NCBI GenBank assembly: GCA_017453565.1
Contig: JAFTEQ010000022.1
Coordinates: 1 to 64,000 of the forward strand
DNA length: 64,000 bases
Origin: Bacteroidales bacterium
GTDB lineage: Bacteria > Bacteroidota > Bacteroidia > Bacteroidales > UBA932
Reading direction: 5' to 3'
A program made the position numbers and the translations under genes. This document shows positions 45,264 to 52,633 of this stretch, one piece after another. Numbering within the stretch: the stretch's first letter is position 1; every line of letters begins with the position of its first letter. Below the pieces are notes generated by a model that did not search any database, had not been told where the DNA came from, and saw only the letters and a list, made by a program, of their open reading frames with translations.

Positions 45264-45983
45264 GTGCTTCTCACCACGGCCTTCTTTCCTCCGGTGGAAT
45301 ACTTCGCCCTGCTGGCGGAGTGTTCCACCGTCTATGTAGAAGCCTGCGAACGTTACCAGAAGCAGTCCTGGCGCAACCGCTGCCGGATCCTGGGCCCGAA
45401 CGGCGTGCAGGACCTGCGTGTGCCGGTGGTGCACGAAGGCGGCACTTCCTCCCTGCCCATCCGCAGCATCCGGGTCGACTGGTCCACGCCCTGGCTCATC
45501 CGTTTCGAGCGCACGCTCGACACCGCCTATCATTCCTCGGCCTGGTTCGACGACTACCGCGCGTCGCTCTATGCCCTGCTGGACAGCCGTCCGGAAACGC
45601 TCTGGGACCTCAACGCCCGCACCACCCGCTGGCTCTGCGACCGCCTGGGCCTCGCCACTGAAATCAGGGAAACCACCGTCTTCCTGCCGCCTTCCGGGTC
45701 CGGCATCCCGCAGGTTCTCGGTGGTCCGTCCGGGGGTCCCATCCCTTGGGTGCCGCATTCCGCTGGTGTGCCCGGGGCGGGCGGCCTGCTGCCGGACTAC
45801 CGCGAAATCCTGCACCCCAAGCGGCCCAATACGGTCCTTTGCGACCGCGGCCTCGACCGCCCCTACTTCCAGGTCTTCTCGGCGCGCTTCGGTTTCGTCC
45901 CCGGCCTCTCCGCGCTGGACCTGCTTTTCAACGAGGGCCCCGACGCCCGCTCCCATCTCCTTCCCGCCGGTCCTCGTGGCTGA
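45264..45983 (+). CDS. WbqC-family protein
   Basis: A 239-residue cytoplasmic protein starting at GTG 45264, with the family-typical opening LLTTAFFPPVEYFALL and the block YVEACERYQKQSWRNRCRI. WbqC-like proteins occur in surface-glycan and lipopolysaccharide gene clusters; their biochemical role is not settled. Its place after lpxD-lpxC-lpxA supports an envelope role. No ATG is available near the conserved start, so GTG is accepted. Confidence 0.85.
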   Translation: MLLTTAFFPPVEYFALLAECSTVYVEACERYQKQSWRNRCRILGPNGVQDLRVPVVHEGGTSSLPIRSIRVDWSTPWLIRFERTLDTAYHSSAWFDDYRASLYALLDSRPETLWDLNARTTRWLCDRLGLATEIRETTVFLPPSGSGIPQVLGGPSGGPIPWVPHSAGVPGAGGLLPDYREILHPKRPNTVLCDRGLDRPYFQVFSARFGFVPGLSALDLLFNEGPDARSHLLPAGPRG

Positions 45984-46076
45984 GTCCCGGCGCCACTGAT
46001 TCCCAGGTACCTCACTCCTCAATAATCGGCTATCTGTGCAAGGTGGTTGATGAAGCCTCCAGCCTCTACTATTTTG

Positions 46077-46188
46077 TCGTGGAGCCTAAAGCGTTGATAA
46101 TAACGGGAATAAAGGATTATCGGCCCCCTGTTTCAGAGGGGGCCGATAGTGTGGTTAGTGTTTGATATCCAGCGGTTTGTCCTCCACG
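46077..46188 (-). repeat. left REP-like repeat with hairpin, overlapping the transposase 3' end
   Basis: This 112-base segment aligns without any gap to 47146-47257 (constant offset of 1069 bases, same orientation). It contains the box TCGTGGAGCCTAAAGCG, a 43-base spacing, then the hairpin ATCGGCCCCCT / AGGGGGCCGAT-type stem (46119-46147, 11 base pairs, seven-base loop), then the last ten codons and stop of the transposase gene. No T-run follows the hairpin on either strand, so it is not a typical terminator. Confidence 0.85.
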
Positions 46189-47090
46189 AGTCGCAGATAC
46201 TTGTAGACAAAACGCGGGGGAATCCGAGTTCCTGAAATCACATTATCGGCAAGCGTACGGCGTTCCTGCTCCGGCAGTCTCAGAGCATCTTTAACATTTG
46301 CATAATGACAGATCTTTCTGAGAAATGAGGCGATTTCCAGATACTGGCGGTGTGAACCGGGGATGAACGATTCCCGGATATCGTATTCGCTGCCCTGGTT
46401 CGAGAAAAAGGAAAGGCACATCTTGGTGTGATCACCATAAAAGGAAATAAGCCGTTGGTAGTCCAGCGCGTTATAGGCTGTAATTATGTAATCTGTAAGT
46501 TGTTCCCGCTCTTTTTTCTGGAGAGGGAGGAAAAGAGGTTCAAGCCACTGATGTCTCAAGGGGAGACCGGCATTTCTCCAGTAGTCAATCATTTTCAGGG
46601 CACGTCGAAAAGGAGCGGATGCTCGTGACAGAACAATCTTCTCTGAAAAAGGGTTGGCGGATTGGGCATAAGCCAGAAAGGTCCAGCGGTACGCTTCTGC
46701 CCGATGGCAAAGACCCTTCTCTCCCGGATTGTTGTAGGCATAGGAACAGGCTGTACGGATAGCTTTCTCTCCGCTTTTTATGGCACAGCCGAAACCGGGG
46801 TTGGAAACAGCTCCGGAACTGCCCAGACTGTGATTCAACGCTTTGGAATACCCGCTTGTATATACGTCAACAAATGGTGCGACCGATTCTCTGGACCTGG
46901 CTTCTATGAGCAGGTGAAGGTGGTCGAACATAGGAATAACGGCGAGGAGTCGCAGATGATTCCTTCTCGCTGCGGTGCAGACGAGGGAGAAGAAAACCAG
47001 GAAATCGATTACTGAATAAAAGAGAAGGAACCCGCCAACCGTATTCTGATAAAGATGGACAATCTGTTCCTGTTGATGCTCACGCCACAT
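46155..47090 (-). CDS. REP-associated Y1/HUH tyrosine transposase
   Basis: A 311-residue protein. The HUH metal motif is in MFDHLHLLIEA near residue 55, the likely nucleophile Tyr in YTSGYSKALN about 25 residues later, and the RAYT block YAYNNPGEKGLCHRAEAYRW further on. About 170 C-terminal residues follow that are not part of the core Y1 fold and include a possible helix-turn-helix. These enzymes cut and join single-stranded DNA at REP hairpins. The frame reaches GTG 47096, but ATG 47090 is preferred because a GGAGGT site lies six bases before it. The gene ends inside the left repeat. Confidence 0.85.
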   Translation of the reverse strand: MWREHQQEQIVHLYQNTVGGFLLFYSVIDFLVFFSLVCTAARRNHLRLLAVIPMFDHLHLLIEARSRESVAPFVDVYTSGYSKALNHSLGSSGAVSNPGFGCAIKSGEKAIRTACSYAYNNPGEKGLCHRAEAYRWTFLAYAQSANPFSEKIVLSRASAPFRRALKMIDYWRNAGLPLRHQWLEPLFLPLQKKEREQLTDYIITAYNALDYQRLISFYGDHTKMCLSFFSNQGSEYDIRESFIPGSHRQYLEIASFLRKICHYANVKDALRLPEQERRTLADNVISGTRIPPRFVYKYLRLVEDKPLDIKH

Positions 47091-47096
47091 ACACAC

Positions 47097-47102
47097 ACCT
47101 CC
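47097..47102 (-). promoter_or_regulatory. strong Shine-Dalgarno site of the transposase gene
   Basis: On the minus strand GGAGGT lies six bases before ATG 47090. Most genes in this window lack such a site, so it both decides the start and hints at a foreign origin. Confidence 0.7.
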
Positions 47103-47145
47103 AATTATTGAACAAACAAATATAGTGATTTTTTGTAAAATGGAT

Positions 47146-47257
47146 TCGTGGAGGCTAAAGCGCCGATTATCAGCGAAATGCTGTTATATCGGCCCCCTCT
47201 GGAGTAGGGGGCCGACAGTGAGGCTTTTGGTTGATATTCAGAAAGTTGCCCTCCATG
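47146..47257 (-). repeat. right REP-like repeat with hairpin and transposase 3'-end remnant
   Basis: It aligns without gaps to 46077-46188. It has the box TCGTGGAGGCTAAAGCG, the same 43-base spacing, and a ten-base-pair stem TCGGCCCCCT / AGGGGGCCGA with a seven-base loop (47189-47215). In the frame equivalent to the transposase end it reads MEGNFLNINQK, which parallels VEDKPLDIKH of the intact gene but has lost the stop. This is a remnant of another copy. Confidence 0.85.
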
Positions 47258-47280
47258 TGGCGCCGCGCTTGCACCGTAAC

Positions 47281-47315
47281 ATAAAAAGAACGGCAGAAGC
47301 GAACTTCTGCCGTTC
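47281..47315 (-). terminator. intrinsic terminator after tRNA-Pro
   Basis: On the minus strand GAACGGCAGAAG and CTTCTGCCGTTC form a twelve-base-pair stem with the stable tetraloop TTCG, directly followed by TTTTTAT. It begins four bases after the tRNA 3' end. Confidence 0.93.
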
Positions 47316-47318
47316 CTG

Positions 47319-47392
47319 TCGAGAAGAGGCGACTCGAACGCCCGACCCCCACGTCCCGAACGTGGTGCGCTAGCCAACTGCGCTACTTCTCG
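47319..47392 (-). tRNA. tRNA-Pro (anticodon CGG)
   Basis: A 74-base cloverleaf on the minus strand. The acceptor stem is CGAGAAG / CTTCTCG with the C1-G72 pair and A73 usual for tRNA-Pro. The D arm is GCGC...GCGC, and the anticodon stem CCACG / CGTGG closes the loop TTCGGGA, so the anticodon is CGG reading CCG. The T loop TTCGAGT is standard. The 3' CCA is not encoded (CAG follows A73). It lies nine bases after rpsT and is probably cut from the same transcript. Confidence 0.95.
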
Positions 47393-47401
47393 AGGCTGTG
47401 A

Positions 47402-47656
47402 TTAAGCGAGTTTGTTGATGTAGACCGCAATGCCGCTCTTGAGGTTGGAGGCCTTGTTCTTGTGGATGAGGCCGATCTTCGCGAGTTTGTCGATCATCGC
47501 GTACACCTTGGGCGCTTCGGCCTCGGCGGCTTTCTTGTCGGAAGTGGTACGGATGGCGCGGATGGCGTTACGGGTGGTTTTTGCATAATACCTGTTATGC
47601 AATCTGTGCCTTTCGCTCTGGCGATTGGCTTTTTCTGCTGATGCGTTGTTTGCCAT
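47402..47656 (-). CDS. rpsT: 30S ribosomal protein S20
   Basis: An 84-residue basic helical protein starting MANNASAEKANRQSERHRLH, with KTTRNAIRAIR and KIGLIHKNKASNLKSGIA, all characteristic of bS20, a primary binder of 16S rRNA. Length is normal. It sits between tRNA-Glu (20 bases upstream) and tRNA-Pro (9 bases downstream) with one promoter before and one terminator after, so the mRNA is likely released by tRNA processing. Confidence 0.97.
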   Translation of the reverse strand: MANNASAEKANRQSERHRLHNRYYAKTTRNAIRAIRTTSDKKAAEAEAPKVYAMIDKLAKIGLIHKNKASNLKSGIAVYINKLA

Positions 47657-47676
47657 TGTATTTATTTTTTAATATT

Positions 47677-47751
47677 TGGTAGTGGGTAGGAGAATCGAAC
47701 TCCTATTGCAGGAATGAAAATCCTGAGTACTAACCGTTATACGAACCCACC
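47677..47751 (-). tRNA. tRNA-Glu (anticodon TTC)
   Basis: A 75-base tRNA on the minus strand including an encoded CCA. The acceptor stem is GGTGGGT / ACCCACT, with G1-T72 as a wobble pair. The anticodon stem CAGGA / TCCTG encloses TTTTCAT, giving anticodon TTC for GAA/GAG codons. The T arm has TTCGATT. It is the first gene after the promoter at 47791-47820. Confidence 0.95.
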
Positions 47752-47790
47752 AGGCCGCCCATTTTGGCACTATACGCCAATTTGGGACTG

Positions 47791-47820
47791 CAAAGATAGA
47801 AATATTTTCGGAGATGCAAA
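47791..47820 (-). promoter_or_regulatory. promoter of the tRNA-Glu / rpsT / tRNA-Pro unit
   Basis: On the minus strand TTTG (47817-47820) and TATCTTTG (47791-47798) are separated by 18 bases, close to the ideal Bacteroidota layout. The tRNA-Glu 5' end lies about 40 bases downstream. The -33 element directly abuts the stop codon of the DUF4837 gene. Confidence 0.75.
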
Positions 47821-48822
47821 CTATTTTTTCTCACTTTCTTCCGGGCTTCCCCATTCCCAGGAGTAGAGGAGAGACTCCACCTGACGGAGGTACTGACGCT
47901 TGTCGAACTTGGGTGCGTAGACAAAGGCTTCGCAGACGATAATCGACTGTCCGTCGGGCGAATAGAAGCTGTGCGAGACGAAGGGACCGCCCATGTAGTC
48001 GTTTTCTACCTCCCACAAGCCCCGGGTCTCCGCGAAGGAACGCCCGCGGTACTTGAGGTATTCCACGCCGGGCGTGAGGATGCGGCTGGTGGTCATCCAG
48101 GTGTTGTCGAAGGCGCCGGGCACCTGGGCCTTGAGCACGGCGTTGCGCCGGGCCACGATCTTCTCTACGGTGAAGGGCTCATCCTCGGCCGGAACCCGGT
48201 AGACGAATACGCCCTGGGTGGTGTACTGCTTCTCGTCGGCGATCCAGATGAAATCTTCGCTGCGCTTCATGAGTTTGTAGCCGGTGGGGAAGTGCAGGGC
48301 GCCCCCGAACATCTGCCGCACAATCACGGCGAGGTCCTTCTCTTCGTAGAGCAGGGTGTTCCGGATGACCCGGTCGCGCTCCGCCTGTTCCACGGCGCTC
48401 ACGATGGTATGACCCTCGGAACGAAGCAGCTCCACGGCTCCGTCACGGTCGGCCGCGCACACGTTTACCACGCACTGGGGCGAGGCCCAGACGTCGTGCA
48501 GGTAGGAGACGCCCGTCCGTGTGGCCTGCGGGTTGATATCGAAGAACACGATGTTCCGGTGCACCTTGAAGAGGTCGGCAAACCCGCCCGGCGTCACGTT
48601 GATGAGCGAATAAAGCGGTTCGCGCTGGGGGAGGAAGGGGCAGTCGGAGGCCAGGAGCGTGCGCACTTCGGCGCCGGGGGCGCCTTCCCAGTCGGCCTTT
48701 TCCATGACGACCACGATTTCACCGGCCTTGCCGCTCACGTTGGGCAGCAGGGCCTTGCGCCGTCCTTCCTTGCAGGAAACGGCAAGGAGCAGCACGCAGA
48801 GAACAATCCAGAAACGTTTCAT
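47821..48822 (-). CDS. DUF4837-family lipoprotein
   Basis: A 333-residue predicted lipoprotein (MKRFWIVLCVLLLAVSC) of the Bacteroidota-specific DUF4837 family. After the lipid anchor it begins LLPNVSGKAGEIVVVMEKADW and contains PGGFADLFKVHRNIVFFDI and EVENDYMGGPFVSH, blocks found across the family. Function is unknown. It is the last protein gene of the M23-dxr-rseP series, 13 bases after rseP, so a role in envelope quality control is conceivable from context only. Confidence 0.88.
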   Translation of the reverse strand: MKRFWIVLCVLLLAVSCKEGRRKALLPNVSGKAGEIVVVMEKADWEGAPGAEVRTLLASDCPFLPQREPLYSLINVTPGGFADLFKVHRNIVFFDINPQATRTGVSYLHDVWASPQCVVNVCAADRDGAVELLRSEGHTIVSAVEQAERDRVIRNTLLYEEKDLAVIVRQMFGGALHFPTGYKLMKRSEDFIWIADEKQYTTQGVFVYRVPAEDEPFTVEKIVARRNAVLKAQVPGAFDNTWMTTSRILTPGVEYLKYRGRSFAETRGLWEVENDYMGGPFVSHSFYSPDGQSIIVCEAFVYAPKFDKRQYLRQVESLLYSWEWGSPEESEKK

Positions 48823-48835
48823 TTGGCGAAGTATA

Positions 48836-50176
48836 TTAATGGATGAGGCGTCCGATGTCGTTTCCGAACGCCAGGAACATGAGTGCGAGGAGAAGGACCA
48901 TCCCCACCATCTGGGCCGCGGCCATGAAACGGTCGGAGGGCTTGCGCCCCGAGACGATTTCGTAGAGGGTGAAGAGGATGTGACCCCCGTCGAGCCCGGG
49001 GATGGGCAGCAGGTTCATCACGGCCAGCATGATGGAAAACAGGGCCAGCAGGAACACGAACTGATACCAGTCCCAGCTGGCGGGGAAGGCCTGTCCGATG
49101 GCGATGAAACTGCCCACCGACTTGTAGGCCCCGGTGGACGGGGTGGCCAGCAGGCGCAGGTCGCGCAGGTACCCGCCCAGGGTCCTGCCCGTGAGCGACC
49201 ATCCGGCGCCCAGGGCCTTGAGGCCCTTGTAGCGCTGAGTCTGGACGGGGACGGGCGCCATCATCACGCCCAGCCGTCCGCTGCTGTCGACCTGCACGCC
49301 CACGCGGAGCGTGTCGGCCCCGCGCTGCACCGTGGCCGTCATCTGCCGTCCGGCGTGGGCGAGCAGGACGGGCCGGGCGTCCTGCAGGAAACGGACGCCT
49401 GCGGAATCGAGCGCCGTGATGCGGTCGCCGCGCCGAAGGGCCCCGCCGGCGTTGCTGCCGTCCGAGAGCACCGAATCTACCACGAAGGGGACGGCCAGGT
49501 CGAAGAGCAGGGGCGTGCGGAGCACTTCCGAAATGCGCGCCTGGTCTATGTAGAGGTCGAGACTGTCGCCGCCGCGCAGCACGCGCACCTTGCGTACGTC
49601 ACGCCGGGCCAGGTCGGCCTGCAGCATCCCGAAATTGTCGGGCTCGTAGTCGTCGAGCCGCAGGATCTCGTCGCCGTTGCGGAAGCCCATATCGTAGGCA
49701 AGCTCGCTCACATAGACCTGGGCGCCGCGGTTGGCCACGTAGGACTCGCCCCAGATGCGCTCCACCGCAACGAACGCGAGGAAAGCCAGCACGAAGTTGA
49801 AAAGCACCCCGCCCGCCATCACCAGCAGGCGCTGGAAGGGGTTGTGCGCCCGGAATTCCCAGGGCTGCGGGGGCCCCGACATCTGTTCGAGGTCGAGCGA
49901 TTCGTCGATCATGCCGGCAATCTTGCAGTAGCCGCCGAGCGGCAGCCAGCCTATGCCGTATTCGGTCTCCCAGTCCTTTGCGGCAGGGAAAAGCCGGGTG
50001 AACCAGCGCGTCTTCTTGGTGCTGAAGAGGCGCCCTCCGCCCAGGTCGAAAAACAGGAAGAACTTCTCTACCCTGATGCCGAAAAGCTTGGCAAAGCAGA
50101 AATGCCCCATTTCGTGTACCAAAATGAGGAGCGAGAGGGCCAGGATGACCTGCAGGGTCTTGATGAGGGCGACCAT
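48836..50176 (-). CDS. rseP: RIP metalloprotease RseP (site-2 protease)
   Basis: A 446-residue intramembrane zinc protease. HEMGHFCFAKLFGI near residue 21 is the HExxH active site in the first helix. The third ligand is in MNLLPIPGLDGGHILF near residue 390. Two PDZ-like regions lie between, around SELAYDMGFRNGDEIL and DSVLSDGSNAGGALRRGD. It would cleave anti-sigma factors or signal-peptide remnants in the inner membrane. It lies four bases after dxr, a pairing conserved in many bacteria. Confidence 0.96.
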   Translation of the reverse strand: MVALIKTLQVILALSLLILVHEMGHFCFAKLFGIRVEKFFLFFDLGGGRLFSTKKTRWFTRLFPAAKDWETEYGIGWLPLGGYCKIAGMIDESLDLEQMSGPPQPWEFRAHNPFQRLLVMAGGVLFNFVLAFLAFVAVERIWGESYVANRGAQVYVSELAYDMGFRNGDEILRLDDYEPDNFGMLQADLARRDVRKVRVLRGGDSLDLYIDQARISEVLRTPLLFDLAVPFVVDSVLSDGSNAGGALRRGDRITALDSAGVRFLQDARPVLLAHAGRQMTATVQRGADTLRVGVQVDSSGRLGVMMAPVPVQTQRYKGLKALGAGWSLTGRTLGGYLRDLRLLATPSTGAYKSVGSFIAIGQAFPASWDWYQFVFLLALFSIMLAVMNLLPIPGLDGGHILFTLYEIVSGRKPSDRFMAAAQMVGMVLLLALMFLAFGNDIGRLIH

Positions 50177-50180
50177 CGCG

Positions 50181-51329
50181 TCAAAGCATTTCCCGTGCGT
50201 GGGCCGAAACCTGCGCGTGGGTATCGAAAATGTCTTCGAGGGATGGGTTTGCTACAAAATCCAGGCCGTCCAGACAGGCGGCCCCAATGCGGGCAATGTC
50301 GTAGAAGCCGATGCGCCCGTGCAGGAAGGCGTCCACGGCCACCTCGTTGGCGGCGTTGAGGGCGCAGCAGGCGTTCCCGCCTCGCTCCAGGGCGGCGTAG
50401 GCGAGAGAGAGGCAGGGGAAACGTTCCGTATCGGCCTTCTCGAAATGAAGGGCACCCACCTGCGCGAGGTCGAGCGTCTTGTTCCCGATCTCCAGACGGG
50501 CGGGGAAGGCGATGGCGAAGGCGATCGGTTCCCGCATGTCGGGGCAGCCCAGCTGGGCCATCACCGCGCCGTCGGCGAATTCCACCATGGAATGCACCAC
50601 CGATTCGGGATGCACGAGTACGTCGATGCGTTCGGCCTCCATGTCGAAGAGCCAGTGCGCCTCAATGAGTTCGAAACCCTTGTTCATCATGGTGGCCGAA
50701 TCGATGGTCACCTTGGCGCCCATGTCCCAGTTGGGATGACGGAGTGCCGCGGCGGCGTCCATGCGGGCGATCTCTTCCCGTGGAAGCGAACGGAACGGGC
50801 CACCGGAGGCCGTGAGGATGAGTTTCCGGGCTTCGTTCCCCTGTGCCGCGAGCAGGCACTGGAAGATGGCCGAATGCTCGGAATCCACGGGTAGGATCAC
50901 GGCGCCGTGTTCGCGCATGGTCTGCGTGACGAGGGCGCCTGCGGCGACGAGCGTTTCCTTGTTGGCGAGGGCCACCACCTTGCCGGCCTCGAGCGCGGCG
51001 AGCGTGGGCCGCAGGCCGCTGAAGCCCACCATGGCGCCCACCACCACGTCGGACGGTCCCGACATGAGTTCGCACAGGCTCTTCACGCCCGCGTAGACCT
51101 TGATGTCGCGTCCCTGCAGGGCGGAAGCCACCTTTTCGTAATAGGCCTCGTTGCAGATGACCACGTGGGCCGGATCGAATTCGAGGGCCTGGGCGATGAG
51201 GGCGTCGGCGCTGTTGTTGGCGCTCAGCAGGCTCACTTCAAAGCGGTCGCGGTGCCGGCGGATGACGTCGAGCGTCTGCGTCCCGATGGAGCCGGTGGAG
51301 CCCAGGATGGCGATTCTTCTCTTTTCCAC
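50181..51329 (-). CDS. dxr: 1-deoxy-D-xylulose 5-phosphate reductoisomerase
   Basis: A 382-residue Dxr (IspC), second step of the MEP isoprenoid pathway. The NADPH-binding GSTGSIGTQTLDVI begins at residue 10. Metal and substrate blocks are PVDSEHSAIFQCL and LTASGGPFRSLP, followed by NWDMGAKVTIDSATMMNKG. The start codon is GTG 51329, immediately before the Rossmann strand; no ATG fits. It is two bases after the M23 gene and four before rseP. Confidence 0.96.
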   Translation of the reverse strand: MEKRRIAILGSTGSIGTQTLDVIRRHRDRFEVSLLSANNSADALIAQALEFDPAHVVICNEAYYEKVASALQGRDIKVYAGVKSLCELMSGPSDVVVGAMVGFSGLRPTLAALEAGKVVALANKETLVAAGALVTQTMREHGAVILPVDSEHSAIFQCLLAAQGNEARKLILTASGGPFRSLPREEIARMDAAAALRHPNWDMGAKVTIDSATMMNKGFELIEAHWLFDMEAERIDVLVHPESVVHSMVEFADGAVMAQLGCPDMREPIAFAIAFPARLEIGNKTLDLAQVGALHFEKADTERFPCLSLAYAALERGGNACCALNAANEVAVDAFLHGRIGFYDIARIGAACLDGLDFVANPSLEDIFDTHAQVSAHAREML

Positions 51330-51331
51330 GA

Positions 51332-52186
51332 CTAGAGTTTGCAGTATTTGGCAGGGTCTACGGGCTCGCCCGCAAACCAGAGTTCGAAATGGAGGTGGTC
51401 GCCGCTGGTGAGCGAACCGGTGCTGCCCACAAGGGCCACCGGGCTGCCTGCACGCACCTTTTCGCCCACTTTCCGGAGCAGTTTCTGATTGTGCCGGTAG
51501 CTCGATACGATGTCGCCGGCGTGCTGGATCTGGAGGGTGTAGCCCGTCTCGTCGGTCCAGCCGGCGAAAATGACGGTGCCGTCGAGCACGGCGCTCACCA
51601 CGGCCCCCGCCGGAGCGGTGATGTCCACCGCAGGATGCAGCACGCGGTCGAATCCCTGGCTCACCGTCCCCTTCAGGGGCGTGAAGAAATGCATGCCTTC
51701 AATGGGCAGACGCCGTTCGTTGCGGTCCGATACGCTGAACTGCTCTTCCTTGATGACGCTCTGCCGCAGGAGCGAATCCTGCCGGGCCGCCTCGGCCTGA
51801 CTGAGCGCCCGCAGGTACCGGGCCCCTCCGCCCGCCACGAGGCTGTCGGCCGTGGGGAGGGTCTCTTCGCCCGAAAGGACGCGGGAAAGGGTGGCTGCAT
51901 AGAGGCTCCAGCGCGTGACGGCGCTTTCCAGCGAGTCGATCTTGATGGCGTTGGCCACAGCCTCCCGCTTGGAATGGCCGTCGGGATAGCCGGGCAGGGT
52001 GACCTTGAGCGGAGTGAGCGCCATGATCCCGTAAAAAACGCCGAACAACACCACGAAAGCGGTGATGCCGCCTACCAGCAGGCCCAGGGGCGAAAGGCGC
52101 ACGGAACTCACCCGGCGGTGGGTCCGGTCCTCGATGAGGGTGAGCCGGTAGACTTTGTTCCAGTCGACAGGATTTTGTCTTCCCAT
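51332..52186 (-). CDS. membrane-anchored M23-family peptidase (LytM domain)
   Basis: A 284-residue protein with a cytoplasmic start, one membrane helix near residues 32-54 and a periplasmic helical linker. A C-terminal LytM/M23 domain shows the zinc motifs HPAVDITAP (HxxxD) and GDHLHFELWF (HxH), so it appears catalytically complete. Such enzymes cleave peptide cross-links in peptidoglycan. It starts the dxr-rseP-DUF4837 series and is divergent from ruvX across 24 bases; the ruvX promoter reaches into its first codons. Confidence 0.92.
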   Translation of the reverse strand: MGRQNPVDWNKVYRLTLIEDRTHRRVSSVRLSPLGLLVGGITAFVVLFGVFYGIMALTPLKVTLPGYPDGHSKREAVANAIKIDSLESAVTRWSLYAATLSRVLSGEETLPTADSLVAGGGARYLRALSQAEAARQDSLLRQSVIKEEQFSVSDRNERRLPIEGMHFFTPLKGTVSQGFDRVLHPAVDITAPAGAVVSAVLDGTVIFAGWTDETGYTLQIQHAGDIVSSYRHNQKLLRKVGEKVRAGSPVALVGSTGSLTSGDHLHFELWFAGEPVDPAKYCKL

Positions 52187-52204
52187 ACTTTTGAATTAAA
52201 TTTG
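52174..52204 (+). promoter_or_regulatory. promoter of ruvX, abutting the start codon
   Basis: TTTG (52174-52177), 19 bases, and TAAATTTG (52197-52204) make a perfect Bacteroidota promoter. ATG 52211 follows only six bases after the -7 element, so the transcript should be leaderless or nearly so. Confidence 0.75.
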
Positions 52205-52210
52205 CAGGCG

Positions 52211-52633
52211 ATGGACAGGACCGTGGGAATAGATTACGGAAGAGCCCGGGTGGGTGTCGCGGTGAGCGACCCGCTCGGCATCTTCGCCTCTCCGCTCGAG
52301 ACCGTGCCTGCTGCAAAGATAATAGATTATCTGCAAAAATACGCCGCCGCCGAGACGGTGGTGCGTTTCGTGGTGGGCTATCCCGTGAACCTCGACGGCC
52401 GTCCGAGTGAGGCGCAGGCCGACGTGGATGCCTTCCTGAAGCGGCTCGCCCGCGTTTTTCCCGCGGTGCCCGTCACGCTCGAGGACGAGCGTTTCACTTC
52501 GGTCCTGGCCCACAAGGCCATGATCGACGGGGGCATGAAAAAGAGCGAGCGCCGCAGGAAGGAGAGCGTAGACCGCATCAGCGCGGCCATCATCCTCCAA
52601 GGCTACCTCGACAGAACCAACAGAAACGTATGA
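52211..52633 (+). CDS. ruvX: YqgF/RuvX-family putative pre-16S rRNA nuclease or Holliday junction resolvase
   Basis: A 140-residue RNase-H-fold protein. MDRTVGIDYGRARVGVAVSD contains the first catalytic Asp, FVVGYPVNLDGR the second block and VTLEDERFTS the third. The family takes part in 16S rRNA 5'-end maturation and was first described as a resolvase. ATG 52211 directly precedes the first beta strand, and the start lies six bases after a perfect promoter. It overlaps def by four bases (ATGA). Confidence 0.93.
   Translation: MDRTVGIDYGRARVGVAVSDPLGIFASPLETVPAAKIIDYLQKYAAAETVVRFVVGYPVNLDGRPSEAQADVDAFLKRLARVFPAVPVTLEDERFTSVLAHKAMIDGGMKKSERRRKESVDRISAAIILQGYLDRTNRNV

Larger units (their letters stand above)
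46077..47257 (-). mobile_element. repeat-flanked RAYT (REP-associated tyrosine transposase) unit
   Basis: A Y1/HUH transposase gene lies between two related hairpin-bearing repeats in the same orientation. The segment is visibly richer in A/T than the flanking genes. No inverted terminal repeats or target-site duplications are apparent, which matches the REP-associated tyrosine transposase type rather than a DDE insertion sequence. Outer boundaries are set to the ends of the repeat homology. Confidence 0.75.

Noticed and set aside
46119..46147. Hairpin after the WbqC gene considered as an intrinsic terminator.
   Set aside because: No T-run follows on either strand and the same structure recurs in the right repeat; it is better read as a REP-like hairpin, although it might still slow transcription.
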